From positions 310,001 to 374,000 of the forward strand of contig CAVQPS010000009.1 in NCBI GenBank assembly GCA_963714795.1: 64,000 nucleotides of DNA, read 5' to 3'. Below the pieces are notes generated by a model, which saw only the letters and a program-made list of their open reading frames with translations, ran no database searches and was not told where the DNA came from. Each line of letters begins with the position of its first letter. The stretch's first letter is position 1. The translations under genes were made by a program, and so were the position numbers. The DNA comes from DATIXJ01 sp963714795 (lineage in GTDB: Bacteria; Bacteroidota; Ignavibacteria; UBA10030; SZUA-254). Of the stretch, positions 51,081-59,246 are shown in pieces.

Positions 51081-53423
51081 TTATTTCTCTGCAACGATTT
51101 CGACGGAGGACTTTTTCTTCATTTTCTTTTTCAGATCCTCGATCGAAAGCAGAATGACTTCGTTCGTCGCGGGCAGTGAAAACTCCGATTCGAATTTATG
51201 ACCGCCAACTGCTGAGATTGCATCTTTGATTGCAAGCCAGCAGGAAAGTGACAGCATGAACGGCGGCTCAGCAACAGCCTTGCTTTGCCGGATCGTGTTA
51301 GGATTGGGAACGTTTTTCAATAATGCCACCCGAAAATCTTTTGGCATATCCTGCACTGATGGAATTTTATAGGTGTCGGGCGAGTGCGTCATCAGATTTC
51401 CTTTATCGTCCCATTTGATCTCTTCCGTCGTGCACCAGCCGACACCCTGGATGTATCCGCCTTCCACCTGACCGATATCGATACCGTGATTGAGCGAGTC
51501 GCCGACATCGTGCAAAATGTCTGTGCGAAGAATCGTATGTCGTCCCGTCAGCACGTCCAGCAATACTTCCGTGACCGCCATCCCGAAGGCAAAATAATGA
51601 AACGGTTTGCCGAATCCTTTTTTCTTGTCCCATCCGACGTCCGGCGTTTTGTAAAATCCCGCAGCGCTCAAACTGACCTGCCGGACGTGAAGCATCGGCA
51701 TCGCCTCCTCGAACGAGAGCTTTCGTTCCGGATGTTCGGAATCGAAAATCACATCGTCTTTTATGATGATCGATTGTGGAAGCGATGGTGCAGATGAATG
51801 TTGTTCCGAAAAAATTTGTGCCACCGCTTCGGAAATTCTCGTTTTAAGAATATCGACAGCATTTTTGACCGCCATGCCGTTCAGATCGGCTCCGGCAGAG
51901 GCAGCGGTTGCCGAAGTGTTCGGAACTTTTGAAGTATTCGTCGCATTCACTTTCACACGGTCAAGACTTACGCCGAATTCCGCCGCGGCAACTTGCTGCA
52001 TTTTCGTATGTAATCCCTGTCCCATTTCCGTTCCGCCGTGATTGACGAGAATCGTTCCGTCTTTATAGATCATCACCAGCGCACCGGCTTGATTCAAAAA
52101 AGTTGTCGTAAATGAAATACCGAACTTTACAGGTGTTATTGCAAGGCCTTTTTTGAAAAACTCATTCGAGCCATTAAATTCATTTACCTCTTGCCGTCGT
52201 CTATCATATTCCGAAGAACGGACAAGTTGATTATAGATCAACGAAAGCCGGTTGTTCTCAACTGTCTGACCGTAATGTGTTGTATTGTTTGTATCGGATC
52301 CATAAAAATTCTTCAGCCGGATTTCTGCGGAATCTTTTTTGAGTGTTCGCGCAATGCGATCGATAACTTCTTCCATGACTGCCATTCCCTGCGGTCCACC
52401 GAATCCGCGAAATGCGGTGTTGGACGGGAGATTTGTCTTCCAGACATTGCCGATCACGCGAAGATTAGGCACATAGTAAGCATTATCAACATGCAACAGA
52501 GCTCGTTCCATAATGGCGAACGAAAGATCGGTCGCACATCCGCCATCGCTGTTTAGTTCGAAAGACGCTGCAAGCAATTTCCCTTCATCATTAAAACCGA
52601 CTTCGTATCGTGAAAGAAAACGATGTCGTTTCCCCGTGATGATCATATCGTCATCGCGGAACAGCCTGATTTTCACGGGACGTTTCGTCGCGTTGCACAA
52701 CAAAGCAGCCCAGCATGCGGTGTGATTTCCCTGCGTTTCTTTTCCTCCGAATGCGCCGCCCATCCGCCGCACTTCCACCACCACTTCGTGTTTGCCGATA
52801 CCGAGTATTTCAGCAATCAATGCCTGTGTTTCGGACGGATGTTGCGTCGAGCTGAACACGTTCATTTCTCTCCCTTCGCCGGGAACACAGAGACACACCT
52901 GCGATTCAAGATACCAATGTTCCTGAGCGCCCGTTCTCAGTTCTCCGCGAACAACATGCGGAGATTTTGACAATGTTTCATCAACAGATCCGCGTTCCAT
53001 TTTCATCGGCGGACCCATGAGAGATTTTTTCTCGATTGCTTTTTCGATGGTAAGAATCGGTACAAGCGGATCGAATTTGGTTTTGATCAACCGCTCTGCT
53101 TCGCGACATTGCTCTTCAGTTTCCGCCGCGATGAGAAACATTGCCTGTCCGACACAGACGACTTCGTTTTCTGCAAGACACACCTCGTCCTTCACAACCG
53201 GTCCCATCTGGTTATGTCCGGGAATATCTTTGTACGATAAAACGGCATGCACGCCTGAAACTTTCTTTGCTTCGGACAAATCGAACGATATTATTTTTGC
53301 GTGTGCGTGTGGGCTATACACGACGCGACCGATGAGAAGCTGTCCGCTGACGGGAATATCGTCAACGTATACTGCTTCGCCGGAGACATGCTTTGCTGCT
53401 GATTCGTGGGGAGCTGATTTCAT
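51081..53423 (-). CDS. xdhB: Xanthine dehydrogenase, molybdopterin subunit
   Basis: 780 residues, the usual length for the separate molybdenum subunit. Motifs: HVSGEAVYVDDIP at the N-terminus, VRRMGGAFGGKETQ (Mo-site glutamine/Phe loop), FRGFGGPQGMAVMEEVID (substrate-site arginine and cofactor loop), VNHGGTEMGQGLHTKM, TSATAASAGADLNGMAV, and GGYIQGVGWCTTEEIKWD with the GVGW loop. The active-site glutamate should be in AVAEPPFMLS. No ribosome-binding site is visible, and a DUF559-like insertion separates it from xdhA, so its translation may no longer be coupled to xdhA. Confidence 0.95.
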   Translation of the reverse strand: MKSAPHESAAKHVSGEAVYVDDIPVSGQLLIGRVVYSPHAHAKIISFDLSEAKKVSGVHAVLSYKDIPGHNQMGPVVKDEVCLAENEVVCVGQAMFLIAAETEEQCREAERLIKTKFDPLVPILTIEKAIEKKSLMGPPMKMERGSVDETLSKSPHVVRGELRTGAQEHWYLESQVCLCVPGEGREMNVFSSTQHPSETQALIAEILGIGKHEVVVEVRRMGGAFGGKETQGNHTACWAALLCNATKRPVKIRLFRDDDMIITGKRHRFLSRYEVGFNDEGKLLAASFELNSDGGCATDLSFAIMERALLHVDNAYYVPNLRVIGNVWKTNLPSNTAFRGFGGPQGMAVMEEVIDRIARTLKKDSAEIRLKNFYGSDTNNTTHYGQTVENNRLSLIYNQLVRSSEYDRRRQEVNEFNGSNEFFKKGLAITPVKFGISFTTTFLNQAGALVMIYKDGTILVNHGGTEMGQGLHTKMQQVAAAEFGVSLDRVKVNATNTSKVPNTSATAASAGADLNGMAVKNAVDILKTRISEAVAQIFSEQHSSAPSLPQSIIIKDDVIFDSEHPERKLSFEEAMPMLHVRQVSLSAAGFYKTPDVGWDKKKGFGKPFHYFAFGMAVTEVLLDVLTGRHTILRTDILHDVGDSLNHGIDIGQVEGGYIQGVGWCTTEEIKWDDKGNLMTHSPDTYKIPSVQDMPKDFRVALLKNVPNPNTIRQSKAVAEPPFMLSLSCWLAIKDAISAVGGHKFESEFSLPATNEVILLSIEDLKKKMKKKSSVEIVAEK

Positions 53424-53461
53424 TGCATCTTATTCAACCAAAAATTTTTGATCGTTCTTTT

Positions 53462-53482
53462 GTCCCCCTTAACAAGGGGGAC
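53462..53482. repeat. Perfect inverted repeat at the end of the DUF559-like insertion
   Basis: GTCCCCCTT (53462-53470) and AAGGGGGAC (53474-53482) form a perfect 9-base stem with a 3-base loop, just after the stop of the DUF559-like gene and before xdhB. It has no T-run. Similar C-rich/G-rich palindromes often accompany DUF559 genes, so I read it as part of the inserted element. It could also attenuate transcription into xdhB. Confidence 0.65.
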
Positions 53483-53492
53483 ACACAGGGGG

Positions 53493-53993
53493 TTATGAAT
53501 TAACTTTCGTTTTAAGTGCTTCGCAAATTGTAAATAAGACTCCGTTAAGGTTTCGGTAAACTTCATTATTGGTAAACCGCAAAAACCGAATCCCGAAGCT
53601 TTCAATAAATAACTGTCTTTCTTTATCATATTCCAACGAACTTGTCCGAAAATGACTGTCTCCATCTGCTTGAGAATTTTTGTCTTGAAGTTTTTTGGTA
53701 AGTTTTCTTCTTGTTGCCCTTAACTTAGAAAAATCTTCATCAAAACCCTTCATAATATCATGCATTTTTCCACGTTGTTGAGTAACAAAAGCCGCGTATG
53801 CACCAAAGGCGGCCACCAAGCCTAATAAATATTCAGGTTTACTGTCTCCATTGATAAACCCCATAACAAGTAATCCAAAAAGTATCAAGAAGAGAAAAAT
53901 CCCAATTTCACCTGCATTTCTAATTACAAAGCCAGAAGTAAAATGTAATTCCCTTCTCAAACTATAAAGCCATTTTCTTCCACTATCATTCAT
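53493..53993 (-). CDS. Chimeric membrane protein with C-terminal DUF559 remnant
   Basis: 166 residues from ATG 53993, overlapping the xdhA stop (ATGA). Residues ~10-75 hold two membrane helices (GIFLFLILFGLLVMGFI, LLGLVAAFGAYAAFV). Residues ~85-166 look like the second half of a DUF559 (Vsr-like PD-(D/E)xK) domain: DGDSHFRTSSLEYDKERQLF, then IESFGIRFLRFTNNEVYRNL and NGVLFTICEALK. The first half, with the VDF aspartate and the E of the E-x-DG strand, is missing and replaced by KLTKKLQDKNSQA, so nuclease activity is not expected. It is AT-richer than its neighbours and interrupts xdhA-xdhB. Probably a passenger sequence. Confidence 0.7.
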   Translation of the reverse strand: MNDSGRKWLYSLRRELHFTSGFVIRNAGEIGIFLFLILFGLLVMGFINGDSKPEYLLGLVAAFGAYAAFVTQQRGKMHDIMKGFDEDFSKLRATRRKLTKKLQDKNSQADGDSHFRTSSLEYDKERQLFIESFGIRFLRFTNNEVYRNLNGVLFTICEALKTKVNS

Positions 53994-55438
53994 AGCGTCG
54001 TCTCGCTCCAAAATTTCAGCAACAAATTTCTGGCGGCAACGGAACGGAACGCCGCTCCCGCGCGGGCATCGGAAATCGGGGAAAAATCCGCATCAATCAT
54101 CGCCATCGCTTCTTCGACATTCTCCCGTTTCCAGGTTTTCCCTTTCAAAAACTTTTCGGCAGTGTGCGCACGCTTGGCCCGCTCTGCCATCCCGCCATAG
54201 GCAAGAATAATTTCTTTCACTTCCTTGCGGTCATTGAGCTCAACCCGGAATCCACCGCTTACGGTTGAGATGTCGAGGTCTTTCCGCTTCGAAACTTTGT
54301 ATGATGTAACAATTGCACCATTGCCAACTTTCGGCAACGTAATTTTGGTAATGAGTTCATCCGGTTTACGCAGGGTTTTCCTGTACCCGACGATAAATTG
54401 ATCGAGCGGAATTTCTCTTTGCCCGTTCAGACTTTCCAGCACAATGCTTGCGCCGTATGCTATCAGCACGGGCAATGTATCGCCGATCGGTGAAGCGGTG
54501 CCGAGATTTCCGCCGAGTGTCGCAAGATTCCGGATTTGCTGAGAGCCGAAAACCGTCAGCATTTCATACAATGCCGGAAAATTTTTCTTCACGGGCTCTT
54601 TTATGGTATTTAACGAAGCGCCCGCACCGAGAGCAAGCGTGTCACCGGTTTCAGCAATTTCTTTCAATTCTTCAAGATCAGAAAGGTCGAGAATATCTTC
54701 AAGCACTTCGTGACGTTTGGTTACACGCAATGCAATATCCGTTGCCCCGCCGATAACCAGCGCATCGGGATATTGATGTTTGAGAGAAATAGCTTCGGAC
54801 AGACTTGCCGGTTTCCGGTAGCGTTGCCGGCCGGTTTGAATATCGATCGATTCGCGGTTAATCGATTGCAGCAAACCGATAATTATCGGTTCTTCGTTTG
54901 TAAAATGATCGCGACAATCATGAATGCACGATTGCGCCGCTGCTTCCACAATCGGGCGATAGCCGGTGCAGCGGCAGAGATTTCCCGTCAGCGCATCGTC
55001 GATCTGTTCACGTGAAGGGCGGTTGACATTCTTATAGAGAGAAAACATCGACATGATAAATCCCGGCGTGCAATAGCCGCACTGGCTTCCATCCGTTTCC
55101 ACCATACTTTGCTGTACGGGATGCAGGTCTCCGGCCGGAGTTTTCAAATCTTCAACCGTAATCAGTTGTTTGCCGTGCAGCATCGGTAAAAACACAAGGC
55201 ATGAATCGACCGATCGGTATTTCAATGCGCCGCCATTTTGCAATTCTCCGATCACAACCGTACATGCTCCGCAATCACCTTCAGCACAACCCTCCTTCAC
55301 ACCTTTATGGCGGGGCAATGTTCTCAAATAATTCAAAACTGTCGTTGTCGGCGCAATGAAATGCTCTTTGGAAAAATCTATCGTCTGCAAAATTCCGTCA
55401 AGAAGAAATGTAATGGTCGATTGCATGTCGTCGTTCAC
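53990..55438 (-). CDS. xdhA: Xanthine dehydrogenase, Fe-S/FAD subunit
   Basis: 482 residues. GTG 55438 overlaps the upstream stop (GTGA); ATG 55426 is the alternative. The N-terminal [2Fe-2S] ferredoxin domain is GCAEGDCGACTVV plus a downstream cysteine, and the second [2Fe-2S] helical domain is GSQCGYCTPGFIMSM...GNLCRCTGYRPI. The FAD domain from ~residue 200 has VIGGATDIAL and ATLGGNLGTASPIGDTLPVL. With XdhB it oxidises hypoxanthine/xanthine to urate using NAD or another acceptor. All cluster cysteines are present. Confidence 0.96.
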   Translation of the reverse strand: MNDDMQSTITFLLDGILQTIDFSKEHFIAPTTTVLNYLRTLPRHKGVKEGCAEGDCGACTVVIGELQNGGALKYRSVDSCLVFLPMLHGKQLITVEDLKTPAGDLHPVQQSMVETDGSQCGYCTPGFIMSMFSLYKNVNRPSREQIDDALTGNLCRCTGYRPIVEAAAQSCIHDCRDHFTNEEPIIIGLLQSINRESIDIQTGRQRYRKPASLSEAISLKHQYPDALVIGGATDIALRVTKRHEVLEDILDLSDLEELKEIAETGDTLALGAGASLNTIKEPVKKNFPALYEMLTVFGSQQIRNLATLGGNLGTASPIGDTLPVLIAYGASIVLESLNGQREIPLDQFIVGYRKTLRKPDELITKITLPKVGNGAIVTSYKVSKRKDLDISTVSGGFRVELNDRKEVKEIILAYGGMAERAKRAHTAEKFLKGKTWKRENVEEAMAMIDADFSPISDARAGAAFRSVAARNLLLKFWSETTL

Positions 55439-56763
55439 ATTCTATCGATAAGGTAAGAAAGCTCTCGCCTGGCATTTTGAACAACGGCGGGCTCTTCCGT
55501 TGTCGTAAACGATTTATTACGATAAACCCACCGCCCGTCGATCATCACCGAGACGACATTCTCAGGACTTGCCGAATACACGATCGATGAGTAAATGGAA
55601 TCACTGTGTGATGGATTCCATGCTTGTTGCAGATCGAGAATCACGAGGTCGGCTTTCTTGCCGACTTCCAAACTGCCGATTTCCTTTTCAAGTCCCAACG
55701 CGCGCGCGCCGGCAATCGTTGCCATTTCGAAAACTTTTCTTCCCGGCATTGCCGTCGGCCCATGAACCGGTTTTTGCAAAAGCGATGCGAGACGCATTTC
55801 TTCGAACATATTCAGATTATTGTTGCACGGTGCACCGTCGGCGCCAAGCGAAACGTTGATTCCTTTGGAAAGAAGGCGGGGAATGTTTGCGATACCGGAA
55901 CCGAGTTTCAGGTTTGACGACGGGCAATGAGCGACGTTGGAGTGTGATGACGCAAGCAAGCCGATTTCATTTTCACTCACATGAATGCAATGCGCCAAAA
56001 TGCTTTTCTCCGACAACACGCCGAGGTGATGGAGAAATTCGACATTATCCATCCCGCACCGCTGGCGTACGGCGCTAATTTCATTTTTATTTTCGGATGC
56101 GTGCGTGTGAAACAGCATCCCGTCGAAATCAGCGATCATTTCGAATGCTTCGCGCATCAAACGATCCGAACAGGATAGAACAAACCGTGGCGCAACGGCA
56201 TATTTGATCCGCCCGTCGTACGAGTTATGAAACTGTTTCGCAAGTGAATGTGTCGATGAAAGCGAATCCTGTGTCGATTCTTTCAATGCGGGAAAAAGAT
56301 CGTTCACATCCATCATCGCTTTTCCTACAAAGGCGCGAAGACCGCTTTCACCGATCGCACGAACGATGGCTTCTTCGTGACGGATGCTTCCCATGTCGAG
56401 AATGGTGGTGGTACCGGATCGGATCAATTCTGCGATGCCGATCATCGCAGAAGCGTACATCGAACGTTCGTTATGCGCCGCCTCGAACGGAAAGATTCGT
56501 TGCTGAAGCCAGTCGAGAAGCTGAAGATCGTCCGCCATTCCGCGGAACAACGTTTGACAGAGATGGACGTGTGTTTGTATGAACCCGGGAATCACGACAC
56601 ATCCGGAAGCATCGACAACCTCATCGGTTGCGTTCATCGGCCGCTCGTTTCCGTGACCGATGGATTCTATCCGTGCACCATTGATAATAAGCGACCCATT
56701 ATCAATGATATCATCTCCCGCTGTCCCGGTAATTATTTTTCCATTGTGAATGACTATTGACAT
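55435..56763 (-). CDS. Amidohydrolase of the TrzN/MtaD/guanine deaminase family
   Basis: 442 residues. Metal-dependent aminohydrolase motifs: GFIQTHVHLCQTLFRG (HxH), MLFHTHASENKNE, ILAHCIHVSENE, VAHCPSSNLKLGSG, and LGADGAPCNNNLNMFEEMR (catalytic D). Relatives deaminate S-adenosylhomocysteine/methylthioadenosine, guanine, 8-oxoguanine or triazines. The subgroup pattern (CQTLFRGMADDLQLLDWL) is MtaD/AtzA-like, but its place at the head of an xdhA-xdhB operon with GTGA overlap argues for a purine base such as guanine, giving xanthine. A candidate promoter (TTGCCC-N18-TACTGC) lies upstream. Confidence 0.87.
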   Translation of the reverse strand: MSIVIHNGKIITGTAGDDIIDNGSLIINGARIESIGHGNERPMNATDEVVDASGCVVIPGFIQTHVHLCQTLFRGMADDLQLLDWLQQRIFPFEAAHNERSMYASAMIGIAELIRSGTTTILDMGSIRHEEAIVRAIGESGLRAFVGKAMMDVNDLFPALKESTQDSLSSTHSLAKQFHNSYDGRIKYAVAPRFVLSCSDRLMREAFEMIADFDGMLFHTHASENKNEISAVRQRCGMDNVEFLHHLGVLSEKSILAHCIHVSENEIGLLASSHSNVAHCPSSNLKLGSGIANIPRLLSKGINVSLGADGAPCNNNLNMFEEMRLASLLQKPVHGPTAMPGRKVFEMATIAGARALGLEKEIGSLEVGKKADLVILDLQQAWNPSHSDSIYSSIVYSASPENVVSVMIDGRWVYRNKSFTTTEEPAVVQNARRELSYLIDRM

Positions 56764-56967
56764 GTGTATGCGATTCGCAGTAGTTCATCGTGCATCGGTC
56801 GGGCAAAAGCTTTGCCACCTTGAAATATACCAAAAAGAAAACATGCAAACAACGGTATGGCGGAAAGCAGAATGAGCGGACAAACGATAAAATCATTCCA
56901 TCGTGTTCACAGCGACCGGAAATGAAATTTCCCCTCTGGTCCGAATGAAATATGTACTCCCGGAGGT

Positions 56968-59145
56968 TTATCCCCGGGTAAGCTGAAGATCGAGGACGCG
57001 GCGAACAGATTTCAACAAACTGTTCGGGTTATACGGTTTCGAGATGAAATCATAAATTCCATTATTGTTTTCTTTTTTTTGTTGCGGTTCGAAATAACCG
57101 CTTGCCACAATAGCTTTCAAATGAGGATTGAGCTTCGTCATTTTTTCAATGGCATTCCAGCCGTTCTGTTTCGGTAATCCAATATCCGAAACAATAAGAT
57201 CGATCTGCTTCCAATCCCGTTGATACACTTCAACGGCATCATCGCCATCAACGGCAGTCTTTACCTTGTATCCTTTTTCCTCAAGAGATGATTTTAAAAA
57301 ATCACGCAGAACTTCCTCATCCTCCACAACCAAAATCGTTTCATTACCTGCACACGCTGTTTCAAGTGATGCCCCTGATATATTTCCGACGAGAGTTTGA
57401 TGCAGGGCATTAGGGATATAGATACAAAACGTTGTCCCTTTACCAACCGCTGTATGAACATCGATAAAACCATGGTGCAATTTCACAATGCCGTACACCA
57501 CCGCCAGCCCAAGCCCCGTTCCTTTTCCTTTTTCTTTGGTTGTAAAGAACGGTTCGAAAATCCTGCTGCGCACATCTTCCGTCATTCCTATACCGGTGTC
57601 GCTGACACTGATACAAACATAGGAACCATCGAGAGCTTCAGAATATTTTTTTTGCATATCGTTTGCCAGCACAACAGACGTTTCAATAACGATCTGGCCG
57701 CCATCCGGCATAACATCTCGTGCGTTGACGAGAAGATTGAGCAATACCTGATGCAATTGATTTTGGTCGGCAGAAATTTGGGGAAGCTTTGCATCCAGAT
57801 GCTCAGAAAATGTGATCGTCTTGGGAAACGTCATGGAAGATAACCTGACGACCTCTTGCACCACAGCGTTCGGATCGACATGGCTAAACAGCACATCCGT
57901 TTTTCGGGCAAATGTGAGAATCTGTTGAACCAAATAGGTTCCCCTGTCGATTGCCTCCCTGCCGATCTCAACAAGTTTTTGTGCCCGCTGAGGATCCGAT
58001 AAATTCTTTTTCAGAGATTCGTTACTCACCAACATGATTTGGAGAATATTGTTGAAATCGTGTGCAACGCCACCGGCAAGAGTACCGAGACTTTCCATCT
58101 TTTGGGCCTGCCGCAACTGTTCCGCAAGCTTCCTGTGCTCACGCATATCTCTTCCGATCCCCGTAAAACCGGAAATTTCTTTCCCGAACATCATCGGAGA
58201 AAATGAAAAATTCATCGGAATGCTCGTGCCATTTTTGGTGGTCATCTCCGTGTCGAAATAGCTTTGCTTCATTTTTTTTCTCCGGACCAGATCGCGATAC
58301 TCACTGAGATAGGCTCCCTGATCTATAAAATCGGTAAGATTTTTACCGATCAGTTCCTCTTCTTTAAAACCCAACAACGACGTTACACCTCCCTGTACCA
58401 TCTCGATCTGGAAGGAATCATTCGTCGTGATCAGAATATCATTCACAACAGCAAGTGCTGATTTTAAGGAATCGTATAATGTATTGACAATGATCTTATG
58501 GCGAAAAATGAAATAGATCGCAATAACGATCGCAACCGTGCAGGAAAAGTAATACCATTCGCGGCCCAGGTGTAAAATATTGAAAAAGACCGAATCGGTG
58601 AACGGGCCCGGAAGAATAAGAAGAAGCAACACAAAACTGATAAACAGAAGATTTGCCTTTCCCGCTTTTTCATAAAATCCGCGGGCAATTTCGTACAACA
58701 TCGCCACACCGATTGCGAAATAAATTGTCATCCATGTCAGGTAAAAAATATATCCGCTGTCGGTAATTGTTCCTTTATCGGTTATCGGGACAGGAATGTA
58801 ATGAAGAAGGATCATCGCGTAACTGAACAAACCGACAAAATAAATTGCGGTGATGATCCTTTTTGATCTCAAGATTTCGTAGCGCCGGACAAAAATGACG
58901 ATAAAGTGAAGAAAGAAGAACGGGATAAGTGCATAGACAAACAACGCCACATAGTACAGAAGAGACCAAACAGTTCTATCGATCGGCTGAATCAAAAAAT
59001 ATCCGGCAATACCGAGGTAGATCAGGCAACCGACACAAAAAGAATAAAACTGGCTCAGGATGTTATGGCGCGACCTGAAAAGAATAGCAAGGGTAATCAT
59101 GAGATTGGCAACCGTATATCCCAAGACCACCATGGTATAAATCAT
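56968..59145 (-). CDS. Hybrid sensor histidine kinase: 7TM - PAS - kinase - receiver
   Basis: 725 residues. ATG 59145 is chosen because GAGAGGAG precedes it. Residues ~1-215 contain seven membrane segments (histidine-kinase 7TM type). A PAS domain follows (~230-340: ILITTNDSFQIEMVQGGVTSLLGF). HisKA has the phosphorylatable histidine in AGGVAHDFNNILQ, and HATPase_c shows NLLVNARDVM (N box), DTGIGM (G1), FEPFFTTKEKGKGTGLGL. The C-terminal receiver domain (about 605-720) has ILVVEDEEVLRD and LIVSDIGLP (acceptor D), and a conserved K in ISKPYNP. No separate output regulator with DNA-binding domain is adjacent; the coiled-coil receiver protein upstream in the genome is a candidate partner. Confidence 0.95.
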   Translation of the reverse strand: MIYTMVVLGYTVANLMITLAILFRSRHNILSQFYSFCVGCLIYLGIAGYFLIQPIDRTVWSLLYYVALFVYALIPFFFLHFIVIFVRRYEILRSKRIITAIYFVGLFSYAMILLHYIPVPITDKGTITDSGYIFYLTWMTIYFAIGVAMLYEIARGFYEKAGKANLLFISFVLLLLILPGPFTDSVFFNILHLGREWYYFSCTVAIVIAIYFIFRHKIIVNTLYDSLKSALAVVNDILITTNDSFQIEMVQGGVTSLLGFKEEELIGKNLTDFIDQGAYLSEYRDLVRRKKMKQSYFDTEMTTKNGTSIPMNFSFSPMMFGKEISGFTGIGRDMREHRKLAEQLRQAQKMESLGTLAGGVAHDFNNILQIMLVSNESLKKNLSDPQRAQKLVEIGREAIDRGTYLVQQILTFARKTDVLFSHVDPNAVVQEVVRLSSMTFPKTITFSEHLDAKLPQISADQNQLHQVLLNLLVNARDVMPDGGQIVIETSVVLANDMQKKYSEALDGSYVCISVSDTGIGMTEDVRSRIFEPFFTTKEKGKGTGLGLAVVYGIVKLHHGFIDVHTAVGKGTTFCIYIPNALHQTLVGNISGASLETACAGNETILVVEDEEVLRDFLKSSLEEKGYKVKTAVDGDDAVEVYQRDWKQIDLIVSDIGLPKQNGWNAIEKMTKLNPHLKAIVASGYFEPQQKKENNNGIYDFISKPYNPNSLLKSVRRVLDLQLTRG

Positions 59146-59246
59146 AAAAAATTCTCCTCTCAATTTTATAATGATTCACGCACCAGCACATACCTTCCCG
59201 TTAACAACCGAACGTCTGCCCCCGTTGGGGATGGAAGGAATCTCTC

